Translations under genes and position numbers: made by a program | NCBI GenBank assembly: GCA_946902985.2 | Contig: OX336395.1 | Coordinates: 19,508,708-19,572,707 of the forward strand | From: Meconema thalassinum | Lineage: Eukaryota; Arthropoda; Insecta; Orthoptera; Tettigoniidae | Length of the DNA stretch: 64,000 nucleotides | Reading direction: 5' to 3' | Notes under the pieces: model-generated | Told to the model about the DNA's origin: nothing | The model's database searches: none | The model's input: the letters and a program-made list of their open reading frames with translations, nothing else | Part shown: positions 52,210 through 64,000 of the stretch, piece after piece | Layout: each line of letters opens with the position of its first letter | Numbering within the stretch: position 1 is the first letter of the stretch

Positions 52210-52729
52210 TAGTACCGTAAGGGCGAGGTTGGCAGTACTGTTTTAATGATTGATTTGGACAATGGCAGCTACTTCTGTAATTTTGGCTATATAAGTCGTG
52301 ATCCTATTTGGGATGGCTGGGTGGGTCACAGACGGCCGAGGAGGAAACATCATTCCCCGATTTATTTCTCATTCTCTGATAAGGTATTTTAGCTAATTCA
52401 TGTACTATAGAGTATGTTAACGCTCATTCTACTTTCATTCAGTGCTGCCATTTCAGTTTGATGGTGAATGTATGATTTTCACACCTTTTCTGGGTTTCCA
52501 GGGGACAATACCTATTGAAATTGCCGTTATATGACCAATATACTGGAAATATGTGCTTAATTATGTACGTTTCATTCTTGTTGAATTTGAACTACGGCAG
52601 CATGTTGCTCACTCCAGCTGGGCGAGACATGACGAGACATTGATGTCTTGGCAGTGAGCCCAACGTGTGAGATATAAAGTACACCACAACTAGGAAAACC
52701 CCATTCATCTGCGGGAAGCTAGATTCTGG

Positions 52730-53830
52730 ACGCGTTAGGCTGTAACCATTGTCAAAACCATTGATCTGGACGAGATAGGCTATAACTATTGACAAAACCT
52801 TTGACATACCTACCAACCCTTCCGATTTATTCGGAAACTTTCCGAATTTTCACCTCGTCTTCCGATCTTAATTACTATTATTTCTTCCGAATTTCGGACC
52901 CCAGTGATATATTGTAAAAGAGGAAGGAACTGCAAATAATTTCCATTCTCAAGGAGATTCTCTCGTAAGTTGTAATTACTTTTGTGATTTGTGTGACCTT
53001 GGTTTTTTGTGTAAGTTTGTGTAAGTTGTGACTTGATCCGTTTAACGCCACGTGTTTATACTCGCCACCGTAACCTGCGCATGATGAAATCTATCAAGTA
53101 TAAGAAAATCGGGGTATCCACCTGATCAATTGTGTACGTTCCTCACTTGGCAGTGAGTTCCATAGCTGCGATTGTGTATTGATCAGGCAGATGATTGTCA
53201 ATCAATACGGAACCATGACTGAGTCTATTGATGAAATCTATAATTTAAAAAAAATCTTCCTATTTTTGACTTCCGAAGGTTGGCAGGTATGTATTGATCT
53301 GGACACGTTAGGCTGTAACCATTGATCTGGATGCATTAGGCTGTAACCATTATCAAAACCATTGATCTGGATGCGTTAGGCTGTAACCCTTGATCTGGAA
53401 ACGATAGTCTGTAACAATTGACAAAACCATTGATCTGGACACGTTAGGCTGTACCAATTGACAAAACCATTGATTTGGACACGTTAGGCTGTAACCATTG
53501 TCAAAACCATTGATATGTACCCGTTAGGCTGTAACCATTGACAAAACCATTGATCTGGACACATTAGGCTGTAACCAATGATCTGGACGCGTTAGGCTGT
53601 AACCATTAATCTGGACGGGTGATACTCTAACCATTGTCAAAACCATTGATCTGGATGTGTTAGGCTGTAACCCTTGTCAAAACCATTGATCCAGATGCGG
53701 TAGGCTGTAACCATTGTCAAAACCATTGATCTGGATGCGGTATGCTGTAGCCATTGACAAAACCATTGATCTGGATGCGGTATGCTGTAACCATTGACAA
53801 AACCCTTGGATTAGACCAAACGAAGGTAAG
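52730..53830 (+). repeat. Tandem array of about 26-45-bp units
   Basis: Units built from ggacgcgttaggctgtaacc and attgtcaaaaccattgatct recur some 15 times in 52,730-52,804 and 53,292-53,830. Some units lack the gtcaaaaccatt part, hence two lengths. A 487-bp transposon (52,805-53,291) interrupts the array. Confidence 0.88.
52805..53291. mobile_element. Short non-autonomous relative of the 44,848 hAT-like element
   Basis: The ends are catacctaccaacc (52,805) and ggttggcaggtatg (53,291). Subterminal ttattcggaaactttccgaa corresponds in layout to the atccgtaaaatttacggaa of the larger element. The flanking six bases ctttga and tattga agree at four positions. Inserted in the short tandem array. Confidence 0.7.
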
Positions 53831-54500
53831 AATAGTCACGGGAAGATTTTGGGGCACGGTTGTCATTGATATGAACGAAATACCATCTGTACAAGTAGTA
53901 CCGTATGCGTGGGGTTGACAGTACTGTTCTAACGCCGATAATGGCAGACACAGCTGGTTTTTATACTATATAAGTCTTGTTATAATTTGGGGTGGAGGGT
54001 GGTTTAGCCTATAGACAGCCTAGGAGTAAACTACATCATTCCCAGTTCAATTATGAATAATTAGAAACGGTATTTATTGCAAACACCAGAAGTTAAAACT
54101 ATTGTCAAAACCCATTGCATTGCCCAAAACGAAGGTTAGAATGGTCCGGTTGGCGAGCCACTGTTGACGACACGTTAGACTGTAACCATTGTTAGAAACC
54201 TTCGATCTGGATGAGTTAGGCTGTAAACATTGTCAAAACCACTGTTTCTTTCATTTGAAACCCTCACAAGACGCAACCTAGACTGCCTATTCAATTAGTA
54301 GCAGATGGGTTTCGTTGGGGTTGCGGGTTGGTTATACTGTACGTGTGCATAATTCACACGGATAATAGCTAACACAGCCTGAATTTTACTACATATTCTA
54401 AGTAGTGATATAAACATAGGACGGTGGGTGGGTTATATACATCGGAGAAGTGAAAACTTCATTTCCTGATCAATTTTGAATCATTACGAAGGGTATTTAT

Positions 54501-57500
54501 GGCTAATTTCAGTATTTTAGGAAATGTGTACGCAGGTTCTCATTCCCTACACTGGTACTCTCGCGAGCAGATGGGATGAAAAGATACCGACACAAAACAA
54601 TTTCCGGTGGATAGCTGATATATTAATGTTGTGAGAGGATATACTGTGTCAGCTGCCATAAAAATCATGAAAATTTTCTATAGTACTGTCCCCGATATCC
54701 GGATAGTAGGCTGTCAGATATCCGCCCCCTCAATCGGATTGCCACTAATCAAACGCACCGGCATAGCTACATCAATGAAAATGGCACTGACAGATACTAT
54801 CGAGATTAGAGTACAATAGTTAACAAGAAATTATTGTGGAACACACCAAAATATACGGGGGTTCATACTTACCTTTTACTTACCTTTTTACTTACCTTTT
54901 AAATTTATCTCGGGGACTGGGTTGTCAACTGGATCACTTAAAGTATGCCCTCACAATAACCTCCACCATGATATTTAAAATGAACCAGAACGAAGACGAG
55001 AAACTTTAAACTGCACAATAATTTATTTCACATAAAGAATGATTTTAACAAAAATAAACAACAAAATCCACGTGGCAATCAGAAGCCATCGTCCACATAA
55101 CTATGTCCTCCTGTAGGACTTGTATACTCTACATACAATGTTTCAGCTTTCTCAAGCTCAAAATAGCGTAAAAATTATAATGCATTTGGAATGGAAACGG
55201 GATTTGGGACGAGACACATATAGCAATTGTTTTGCGTGTTTATATACTTCACATTTTATTTATAGCCACAAGGCTATTATGGAGACGTCCTTGGCCTCTA
55301 TCATACAGTTGTCCGGCCAGCTGCAATACACCTGCACCGTCAAGTGGACTCACCCGTCCGTTCAACCCCAGCATATGCGAGTTACATCAGAGCCTGGCTC
55401 CCTTTCAAAACACGTTAAATGTCCACTTCTCAACTGAAATATTATCACGCAAATCTTTTAAATGCTCCATTCAAACACCAATGGAATACTCCAACAATCC
55501 CAAATCATCATTAATTGTTCAAACCACTTGCTTAATTAGCGTTGTTTAGAGTATAATAACAAAACTCGTAATGTTACTAACAAAAGTTCATTAATTATTT
55601 ATAACAATAATACATTGTTTATAACAATGTCAAACGACAATTGAACATTTTTTACACGCCTCTATTAATCCCTTTCATTACAAATTATTATCAAAGATAT
55701 TTACAAAATTATTTACAATATTAATATTGTTTATATTATTTATACAAGAAATACATTAAACCACACGTTTATCCGGTTGATAATTACTCAAATCGTGGTG
55801 ATATAATCGACCAATGAAGGTTAGTTATATTTAAATGTCAAATTCAGGTTTAATAAGGTTTAATAATTATTATTAATATTTGTGACGGTAACCTCCATTC
55901 AAAATCTTCATCTCAAATTATTTAACACTCTTGTTAATTTTAACAGTATCTTCACATGAATAACTTTCAAAGAACCAGGACAATACATTCAGCGGAAAAA
56001 TACTTCGCTCAAAACGCACAAAATTGCATAAAAATTGGCCCAGAATTCATCATATATCTTCATATATATGGCATCAAAATCTTCCACACTACATACAAAA
56101 ATCCTCCACTTATAAATTCAACAACATCATCCATCTTACTGTGGGAACCTCCTTCACTATTCAAGGGCATTATTCATCAGCGACTTTTACACGTCCACTG
56201 AACTAACGATTATACATCCATTGTTCCTCTTTAAAAATTCTTATATTCATCAATTTTATTAATGACTGTTATTATTTAACCTTCGTGGGTTTCATTCATG
56301 AATCGATATGAAGTAAAAATTTGCCAATCCCAAATAAATTTAATAGCAAATACGATTAGACACTCCTCCCTGGTCTATCAAAATTGAGATTAATATCATC
56401 CAAGTAACGCAGTATAAAAATACTATCTTCAATCAAAGTTCATCTAAACTGCATAAATAGTCGAATAGAATACAATTAGATTGTGGAATGCAAACATTAT
56501 TGTTCCAATTTAGAATTGAGAAAAAACTCCTATCAAATGTTCATTACTATAGTGTATTCAATAAATCGTAATCAAAGTTCATTTTTCATAAAATTGTCTA
56601 TAATGCAATGATAAATGTCTATGTTGCAATCATGTTCATAAGAAGACTAGTATTTCAAAGATCGTCGATAACGTAATAGATTTTAACGCTCTAAAATCTT
56701 TTAATTATTCTTCTTTCTTAAGGATGACAGAAAATTGGTCAAAGTAATTTACTGAATAGAATTACTTTAATAAAATGACACGCTGTCTGAATTCAAATCT
56801 GCCATAGCAAATCATTAACTTTACCGTCAAATCGTGACTACAAAAATATGCAAATTACTGAAAAAATCTAAATTATCAGTCTCAACTGATCCAAAATTAT
56901 TTAACTATGCCAATGACATAACAATGTCTCAACAAATCGTAGAAAAAGGCATAAATCATCGAAGTGTACTGAGTACAGAAATGTCAAGCAAGAAAATGGG
57001 GCAAAATATATGACAGAAAATATGGGGAAAATGGTTGCTCAGATATCGCTACAAGACTCAAATAATACAAGAAACGTTCACGACTACCTTATCTGCTGAT
57101 AGAAGTTCTAGAGGAAAGTTTTCAAAGAATACTGCTGTTGGTTCCATTTCACCAGCGTAAAGATGTGCTCCGTCCTCGAACCTGGAATCAGCGCCCTCGG
57201 AGAATCGAACTGCTTCCTCCTCCGGAAATTGCACTGCTCCATGTATACGAAAGACATCCTTCTGGCAAAACTCTTCTTTGTGAGCCGGGTCCACCCTGGC
57301 CTCTCTTGAAAGTTCCCTGAAGTTCTAGTCGCAATTCGCCATGAAGTTTATTGTAGTTATTTCCGCAGAAATATTCATAATCGTGGAGTATGACAATATT
57401 TCCATTGTCATCTGATATAATTCAGCGATGGATTCACGATGCATGAGTGTAGTTGGATGTTCACTACATGCTCGCTTTTGCAGAATGACGATTAACGAAG

Positions 57501-58634
57501 TTCCATGCTGTTACTTCACTCCATCGATATATGTCCCAAATGCATTAAAGCCTTAGCCTTCCATCTCAACTTCTGTTATAATAATTGAAAGCACTACCAG
57601 ATTATTATGTTCCATAGTAGAATGTATCGTTGTATCGTCAAACGTATTCTCCAATATCACTGTTGCAGTCCACGTGTCAGCCGTAGTGTATAATGTGGAA
57701 ATTTTAAAAGTGTTTCTCATGTGGCGAGAAAATCACTTTTGTTGGCAGCCTTAAAATGCCGATATCTTTCGAATTATAACTGTGAAATTGTTCAAATCTT
57801 CTACACACCTCAATGTTGTACTGCCCAATTGAATTATAATAAAGGCAGAAGTTAACTCTTGATATCTTCTCTGGTAGAAACGTTAATGTGAGCGTTTTAA
57901 CTTCACCTAGTTTCAAACAGCGTAAAATGGAACTGCTCCGTGTTCGTTCGATGCGGCGGGCTTTAACCACACGCTAAAGACGACTTGCTTCACTTATTCA
58001 CTCGAAAATGACTATCTGACCTCAGAAATATATATGCGGTATGATATATCAGATATGACGATACGAGGTATGAGAGCTCCTCTCTCCTGTGCACGACCTT
58101 TTATCAACTTCTTAAGGGGCGTATCCATCCCTTCCATAGCCTGTTGCTCCGTCATTGCTAGAAGTTTTAACTTTGGCTATACTTGACGGATTTTCAAATT
58201 TCAAAAACTCAAAATTAATTTCTTCAAAATTCAAAATCAATGCCATAACTGAAAATAGTTTTCCACAATTCTGCATGCCAAAAGTAATCTAATATGGTAG
58301 TTTCAGCAATCTCCGTCTTCCTTCCAAACTATCGTTCATTGGTTCGAGCCTTTCCTCCAATAGCGTAACTTCTTCCTTAGCACAATACCTTGTTTCCTGC
58401 GACTGCGTCGTAAATCTCAGATCTTTCTCGAACAAAATCATGACGTCACCAAGAATCTCAGCTCAATCAGCCTACTTGCATGAATTCTACGTCATCCGTG
58501 CCTACGTCATGAATATACACGTCACAACTATGACATTCATAACTTTATTCATATTTATGCTAATACAGCCATCGTGGTCTCAATATAATTCAATTTACGG
58601 GGGCAGTACTAGGTAATGCGACTTAGATATAGGA
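54501..58634. other. Long AT-rich stretch, nothing recognised
   Basis: About 4.1 kb with only short unconvincing frames. A small taccttttacttacc repeat lies at about 54,870-54,900. No terminal repeats, tRNA-like heads or known protein motifs were seen. It may be an old degenerate element. Confidence 0.45.
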
Positions 58635-58700
58635 TAACTGTCAACAAGACGCACTCTAGCAGTACACACCGAGGAGCACACATTGTTGCCAACATCATTA
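58635..58700 (+). repeat. Copy of the dispersed segment also at about 49,316-49,378
   Basis: The shared order is actgtcaacaag, then cgca, then gcagtacacaccgagg, then acattgttgccaacat, with few differences. Confidence 0.7.
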
Positions 58701-60068
58701 TCTTGCACAGTTTCCAGCCACTGGCCGGGTCTGTTTGGAACATAAGCCTCTCCATCGTCTTCTGTCCTCTCACCATCTCTCCGTCACCACCTTGGTCCAG
58801 TCTTCTACTCTCGTTCGCATGCAGTCCTCCACACCCTTCAGCCACTTATCTCTTGGCCTACCTCTTGGTCTTTTCCCTCTATTTTCATCTCGTGTATCTT
58901 CGTGCGTATCCTCCTCCCATACATTCGCTGAACATCCCCATACCTTTTAAGCCTTGATTCCTCTATCCTATCCTATCCTGTAATGCTCCCTTCTTGACTA
59001 ATTCTCTCATCTTCTCATTTCTTAACCTGTCCACCTTTGTCACTCCAATACTGTTTCTCAAGAATTTCATCTCACTAGCCTGTATTCTGCTTCGCTCCCT
59101 CACTTTCATAACCCAAGTCTCTGAGCCATACGTCAGAATAGGAACGTAGCACGTCCTATATATAACCCATTTGCTTTTTTTTTTGAGGGACGTCCTTACT
59201 CCATACTAGGCTCCTAACACTTTTCCTGAATAATTCTGCTTGCCTCCCCCGCTCATTTATTTCTCTGTTTCTCTGTCGTTTCTACCATTCTCTTGTATCA
59301 TGCTTCCCAGATCCTTGAAACTCTCTACTTTCCTCGATTCTTCCCCCACCAATTGTTATTCCCTTTGTGACTCTCTCCTTTCTCTTGCTTGTGATCATCC
59401 ACTCGCTTTTGCTTATGCTAAACTTCATCCCATATCCATGTACTATTTCTTCCCATACATCCAACTGCTCCTGTACTTCCTCCTCCTTGTTTCCCCAGAT
59501 AATGGAATCATCTGCAAACATTACTTTCATCCTTCTTTCACCAATCACTTCCACCACTCGGGTCATTATATCGTCCATCACTACAATGAAGAGCAATGGT
59601 GAAAGTGCACTTCCTTGCCTCAAGCCATTCTTCTGTTCCAATCTGATCTCTCTCCTCCTACTTTCACACAGCTTATACTTCCATTGTACACTCCCTTATC
59701 CTCCATATACTGTAGCCTGCTTTCCTACTCCTCTCTTCTCCAAAGCCTTCAAAACCTTACTTCTATGTACACTATCATATGCTTTTTCAATGTCCAGGAA
59801 AGCCATCTGTAAATCTATTCCATATTAATAATGTTTTTCCTGCAACTGCTTACAGCAAATATCTACTGTGGATCTTCCTGCTCTGAAGCTAGGTTGTTCT
59901 TCTCTCATCCTTCTATTTTTGCCCGAATTCTCTTTTCAAACTTTCTCAAAGATCTTCGCATAATGGCAATCCCCCAATAATTCTTGCACTCCTTTCTGCT
60001 ACCTTTCTTGAAGATTGGGACAATTATTCCCTTCTTCTTCATCTCTTTCCATACAACCCTCATTACTA
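58701..60068 (-). pseudogene. Non-LTR retrotransposon reverse transcriptase pseudogene
   Basis: The minus strand, across changing frames, shows the reverse transcriptase order: KKKGIIVPIFKKGSRKECKNY near 60,030; MAFLDIEKAYDSV near 59,800; QKNGLRQGSALSPLLF and MKVMFADDSIIWG at about 59,500-59,640; and YGMKFSISKSEWM. A connection-like LTYGSETW and a basic RPRGRPRDKW tail follow near 58,860. The longest open piece is 59,282-59,641. FADD replaces the more usual YADD. Many stops, so it is an old dead copy. It starts abruptly at 60,068 (5' truncation) and is a different element from the fragment at 62,085. Confidence 0.82.
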
Positions 60069-60109
60069 GGGTGGCCATAAGTGTTTTGGCCTAGACTGGG
60101 TCATCGTAG

Positions 60110-60907
60110 TACCCGGAGTGGGGGTGCCCCCAGTGAAGTCCGAAAACCTATAGCCTTACTCCATGGAAGTGGGTTTGTGGAATCAAAACTAAGATTATTT
60201 TTGGGAACTACTTATCTTCAATACGACTTTGTTTTTTAAGAGCATCTCGTAAAACTGGTCACAAGTGTATTTAAAATTCACTCGAACCATCAACATTGAA
60301 CTCATTGTCATTACATCAAGTCCTGATTTCTCAGACTACCACAAGTTGTTTATGATGGAAAAACTCTTTCTACGGGGGCACTGGTTCCCGGCAAACAGAT
60401 AGCAAATTCAACAACTTTCAAAATAGCATCATATGCAATGTCCTCACTACTAAGCCTTGCGAATATTTGCTTCTATCTCTCTTCAACAGGTGTTTTTACC
60501 TTGGTTCCGTCCACTCTGTTCCATTCCGTTATGTTTTCAGACACAATCTCTTTAACACACTGCCACTGGTCTTCGTCTTGATCTTAAGATATTTCCTTGA
60601 TCTCTCTGGCATTAAAATTAGATAGGCTGGTGTGGATATCACTCCATGACGGAACTGTTTGTAGTAAAATCCACTGCAAGTTATGTACGCCTCCGAAGCT
60701 CGATTCCCATTTGTCTAAATAGTCAACACAAGTTTTGTAAAAATTTTTCACTGTTGCTGTAAAGTCCTGGACATTTAGTTCTCGTTCTCCTTCTTCCTGT
60801 AAGTTTAATATCAGTGTTTTCACATTAGTAGGAACAAATCCCTCTTCCTCTCTAGTTTTCATCACACTTTTTAGTGAGTGTATGCGCCATTGGATCGGAC
60901 AAAACAA
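60110..60907 (-). pseudogene. hAT-family transposase fragment
   Basis: An open piece at 60,584-60,907 includes FYKTCVDYLDKWESSFGG and a following -WILLQTVPSWSDI- segment. Downstream, in frame with stops, comes FAICLPGTSAPVERVF, the recognisable C-terminal dimerisation signature of hAT transposases. The first segment resembles, at low level, the region kept in the 45,576 relic (YFYTACDYIINKF). Both ends are undefined. Decayed. Confidence 0.55.
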
Positions 60908-61060
60908 GGGTTAGAATGGTCGGGTGTATGGGCGTTGGCCGCGCGAAGCTAGCCGGGCACAGTTGACACAAAACTATTCATTTGGTCGCGTAAGCTCTAA
61001 CCATTGTCAAAAACCAATGGATTGGACAAAACGAACAGTAAAATACACATGGAACGGGTA
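60890..61060. repeat. Repeat segment related to 49,440-49,640
   Basis: Phrases attggacaaaac, gggttagaatggtcgggtg, tttggtcgcgtaagctctaacc and attgtcaaaaacc occur here in the same order as near 49,490-49,620. This is followed at 61,060-61,140 by the inverted match to 44,320-44,400. Confidence 0.65.
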
Positions 61061-61140
61061 TATTAGGTGGCCAATCACAATTCAAGGCAAAGAGTATCTT
61101 CTGACCAATTAGGTGAAGTATCATTACAGGCTGTAGACGT

Positions 61141-61822
61141 ATGTCAACCAATTCGTGTGGTGCTTTATGCTGGCAATTCAACACTCTTTTATTCAACAGC
61201 CAGTGCAGACCGCATGATCCTTGATGTAGACTTGAAGCCTTATTTGTTGTTTTGAAAGATCCCCGTTAAAAGCTAAGGCAGGTAAATTGTTACTTAGTTT
61301 ACTGGGTAAAACCCATTCCATAGATGACTGAACCTTTGCTCATGTGTGTTTATTTAGATGTTGACTGAAGAATTATGGAACGATGCTGTACCGTGACAAG
61401 TTTATTAATACTAGAGAATACCTATTCCTAGCTTTTGCACTTTTATCTGGCAGATCATTGAAAATATATGATTCACAAACCTTTCTCGGATTGCTTTAAA
61501 ATTGAAATTACTGTCAATTTTATTACTGTTGCACCGGAAATAATTGCTACGCTATTTTCCGTAAATAAATGACTTTCTTTTCAAGCAGTGGTGTGTACTG
61601 TATTTTGTGTTTTGAGCGAGCAGGTCAATTAAATCGTGAAAATATAATTTGCTTACAGAGTACAATATATATTAAATGATGTGTGGGTTCTGAGAAATTT
61701 TAATTACTGGTACGATACACTAAAACGATACCGTACCGATACATATTACTTCACATAGGAGAAACATTTTTATATTTTCTTTCATAATGAAATTGAGAGA
61801 AACAAGTATTGATCTATTGATT
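61141..61822. other. Intergenic, nothing recognised
   Basis: No gene or repeat pair is evident. Confidence 0.35.
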
Positions 61823-62084
61823 GGCTGCGTGACTCAGCGGAAACGTTTTCGCCTATTGACTTGGGACCGAATCCCCGTGCAGTAGTTGGCATTTTATGAT
61901 GATGATAATTGTTTTAAGGGGGCCTAACATCGGCCCAGTTGGCATTTTAGGGTGCTTAACTGTGAGGGAGTCATGTCAGTAGGTTTACTGGTACGTTAAA
62001 GATCCCCTTTGCGGCACCCCAGCGTCTCTAAAAGCCGCAGTAGTAAAAAGGAATGTAAAACCAATAATATTACCGCTATTATTA
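61823..62084 (+). repeat. tRNA-derived SINE (family C), diverged copy
   Basis: It matches the SINE at 34,536-34,769: tggctgcgtgactcagcgg head, gtcatgtcagtaggtttact, ggtacgttaaagatcccctt, agcgtctctaaaagcc, and an ATT-repeat tail. A 40-bp insertion with its own target duplication splits it at 61,897. Confidence 0.88.
61884..61949 (+). repeat. Tiny 40-bp insertion with 13-bp target duplication inside a SINE
   Basis: The direct repeat agttggcatttta (61,884-61,896 and 61,937-61,949) flanks 40 bp containing ttgttttaagggggcctaac and tcggccc. The sister SINE at 34,536 lacks it, so it is a true insertion. Confidence 0.85.
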
Positions 62085-62820
62085 TTATTCCTTATCATAG
62101 ATCAGCCTAAGACTTAGTTCAGCTTCCCGTGTTCCTACGTTTCTCCTGAAACCGAATTGGTCTTCAACTGATTCTGTTTTAATCTGTCTTTCCATCATCT
62201 TGTAAATTATTCTAGTGAGGATCTTTGAGGCAATCTCACATCTGTCAGCTCTTGCTTTCTTCGATATAGGAATGATAACATTCTTCTCGAAATCAGAGAG
62301 TACCTCACCTGTTTCATAGATCGTACATATCAAGTGAAATAACCTGATCAAACCTTCATCACCTATGCAACGGAGCAACTCAATCGGTAAATCATTTTTG
62401 CCTGGTGTTTTGTTCCTGCTTAATTCCTCTAATGCACTATAAAATTATGATCTCAATATTGAATTTCCTTTCACATCCTCATCAAGTTCATCTTCCCTTT
62501 CTATTACATTATTCGCAATCTCATTACCCCCATACAAATGCTCTACATAAGCTCAATATATTGAAGCAGAACATAACATCTCCTAAGGCTTCAGTTTCAT
62601 TGATTATAGTTGCAAAATTATTGCAACAAGGTGTGCTTGTTCCAAGAACTCCAGCCATTAATCTATTGTCTTCATTACCATTCAGATAATACTTATTTTT
62701 GTAATAAGGGATGATTGGTTTGCAAATAGCTTTAATTTCTTCATTTAATTCTTCAGACTGTCAATTGTGGATTTTAAAACTTACAGATAAGTCCATATGC
62801 TCATTCTTGATAGTGAGCTG
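62085..62820 (-). pseudogene. Non-LTR retrotransposon fragment, region before and at the start of the reverse transcriptase
   Basis: The open piece at 62,085-62,378 reads ELLRCIGDEGLIRLFHLI, then FEKNVIIPISKKARADRCE and, after what looks like a short deletion, SKILTRIIYKMMERQI, DQFGFRRNVGTREAELSLR. These are the first motifs of a LINE reverse transcriptase. Upstream, in another frame, 62,550-62,720 reads KYYLNGNEDNRLMAGVLGTS, which also looks coding. The piece ends abruptly at the SINE on its left. The catalytic YADD region is absent here. Confidence 0.75.
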
Positions 62821-63756
62821 CCTTCTGTATCTCGGGATACATATTGAGACTCAGGTCTGGCAAGCGTTGGATTGGGGTACCTTGGACCTTAGCCTCCAAT
62901 AATATAAAGGCTACTCAATCGTGGTGTTCTCTGCATCAACACAGTCCTCCTAGCAGTGCGCGCATTGACCACTGCAGCGCTGAGTACCCACCCTAATATT
63001 TACATGTCATAGAATTGCTATCGCAAGCTAAAACTAGCAAAAATATACCTATACACTATATTTACAGTACATGAATACACATTGTTGAGTAGAATCAAGT
63101 AACATATAAGAGATGTTCATATTTTACTCCTAGAAGTTCGTTTCAACTGCGGATTTCCCCTATGAGATAGCTCGCACAACTGTCTGGTATGTGGGCCTAC
63201 AAGAGTAAGGTACGGTACAGTCAGTAGATGGTTGCACTGAATATGTTTACAAGTGTACCATGGAGTTTCAGTGAAAAGGAACGACTTTTCGTAGTTTTTG
63301 TGAATCTTTCTTTTCATAATTTGTTTTTCTTCTCAAGTCGTAGTCTCGTGTCATTGGTGTAGTTAGTGACAGATGGGTGCAGAAACATTTGCAGTTTTAT
63401 CTTGCTCAGTTCCTCAGGATGATTACTTACTCCACACTGTAGAATATGATTTTTAGCATCATGTGGCAACAGTCTTCTAGTTAACGTTCATGCTATTCCT
63501 GGACTGCTCAGCGTAACCGATATCATTTCGTCCGTTACTTCTTCCAGCGAAACAAAACCAGGCATACGATTCCGGAGACCACCTCTCCCTCTGTCTTTGA
63601 ATTTCAAATTAGTGACATTACTGGAGATGGATTCTTGATACTGAGGGGCACATGACCTCGCTGTTGCTTCCTTTAAAACAATAACTACTCGGGATACTAC
63701 TAATTTTATCAAACACTCTTGACATGGTATAGGGAGGCTATGGTCTTCAGCTCGTT
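62821..63756. other. Intergenic, nothing recognised
   Basis: No gene that I can defend. A minus-strand frame at 63,488-63,712 has no recognisable motif. Confidence 0.35.
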
Positions 63757-63900
63757 GTTATTGTTGTAGTTTGTTTAGGGGCGTTGCAACATCGTGATCA
63801 TGTAGCCCCATGTTCTTGGGTGTGTGTAGAATCTGTCTGATAACCTGTGTCACTGTAATGTCTGTAATAGTGTGTGCATTTGTAAATGAGGTAAAATTGG
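63757..63900 (+). repeat. Dispersed repeat R1, 5' part
   Basis: gtttaggggcg, gtgatcatgtagcccc, ttgggtgtgtgtagaatctg and tctgataacctgtg match the starts of the R1 copies at 9,095 and 43,030. The first 40 bp also resemble the tiny insertions at 50,493 and 61,897. Confidence 0.75.
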
Positions 63901-63907
63901 GTAGGAA

Positions 63908-64000
63908 GCGGCCGTGGCCTTAAATTAGGCACCGATACCATCCCGGCATTTGTCTGGCGTAGAAGTGGGAAACACTTCCAGAAAAGCTGAGATAGGAATC
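63908..64000 (+). repeat. Start of another dispersed repeat, cut by the window edge
   Basis: The phrases ggccgtggccttaaattagg, ccggcatttgtctggcgt and agtgggaaacact look like a common dispersed insect repeat. That is from memory, as no second copy occurs in this window. Confidence 0.4.

Larger units (their letters stand above)
52210..54500. repeat. Degenerate large repeat: three related segments around a short tandem array
   Basis: Segments at about 52,210-52,400, 53,890-54,080 and 54,300-54,500 share the order: a gttgg-cagtactg-like phrase, a -taatggcagc/acac- phrase, tactatataagtc, ggtgggt-g-tta, then a catcattcc-/cattgtcctgatc-like phrase and a -ggtattta- phrase. The short-period array lies between the first two. 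The layout looks like an old duplication of a roughly 1-1.7-kb unit. Confidence 0.55.

Noticed and set aside
54501..58634. Possible LTR retrotransposon
   Set aside because: The two ends share only a short acgggggc-like phrase; no direct terminal repeats, primer-binding site or protein motifs could be found.
58616..59828. Several plus-strand Ser/Leu/Pro-rich frames
   Set aside because: They are antisense shadows of the reverse transcriptase pseudogene on the minus strand.

Overview
The window looks like a piece of a large, repeat-rich arthropod nuclear genome, most likely an insect. The reasons are several families of tRNA-derived SINEs, Tc1-, hAT-, pogo- and piggyBac-type DNA transposons, non-LTR retrotransposon debris, a Penelope-like element, and an endogenous Maverick/Polinton (adintovirus-type) element. 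Several of the short dispersed repeats resemble ones I associate with polyneopteran insects, but that placement is only an impression. I see no ordinary host gene that I can defend.

Layout. 1-7,880 is an 84-bp satellite that contains a 1,595-bp higher-order repeat of 19 monomers, present about three times almost unchanged. 7,881-12,673 is non-coding flank with a SINE, a Tc1-like remnant with long inverted repeats, and part of a 155-bp tandem repeat. 12,674-31,668 is a complete Maverick/Polinton: 18,995 bp, about 660-bp terminal inverted repeats that start AG and end CT, and a 6-bp target duplication (gacgta). The unoccupied target can be read in the neighbouring 155-bp repeat copies. 31,669-34,150 holds those repeats, a Tc1-like transposase pseudogene and a non-LTR reverse transcriptase tail. 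34,154-38,933 is a Penelope-like element with an intact reverse transcriptase/GIY-YIG gene, 514-bp pseudo-LTRs, an inverted partial copy and a 13-bp target duplication. 38,934-64,000 is a graveyard of small elements: hAT-type, piggyBac-type MITE, pogo, SINEs, two reverse transcriptase pseudogenes and a decayed tandem array around 52,700-53,830.

The Polinton. From the left end it carries: a newly proposed two-exon acidic gene (minus strand); a bidirectional promoter; a small OB-fold-like protein gene that appears to have a 2.7-kb 5'UTR intron; and protein-primed DNA polymerase B (plus). Converging on these is a long minus-strand block: a phospholipase A2-domain protein, an unknown frameshifted gene, an exonuclease-like protein, a Cys-rich internally duplicated protein, major capsid protein, penton-like minor capsid protein, adenain-like protease, a pVI/pX-like membrane-active protein and a fibre-like repeat protein. 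A second bidirectional promoter then leads to the packaging ATPase, a DUF8207-type protein and a DDE integrase with a chromodomain (plus). Replication (PolB, OB-fold protein), integration (integrase), capsid maturation (protease, ATPase, capsid proteins) and probable entry functions (PLA2, fibre) are therefore all represented.

The copy is damaged but young-looking: the polymerase, major capsid and DUF8207 genes are each interrupted by a single in-frame stop codon, and one unknown gene by a homopolymer frameshift, while the remaining genes are open. The most novel-looking features are the promoter grammar (a TATA box about 32-36 nt before a TTAGTTG start motif, TATA boxes overlapping the stop codons of neighbouring genes, and one palindromic TATATA apparently shared by two divergent genes), the spliced acidic gene, and the hairpin-forming minisatellite inside the 5'UTR intron.
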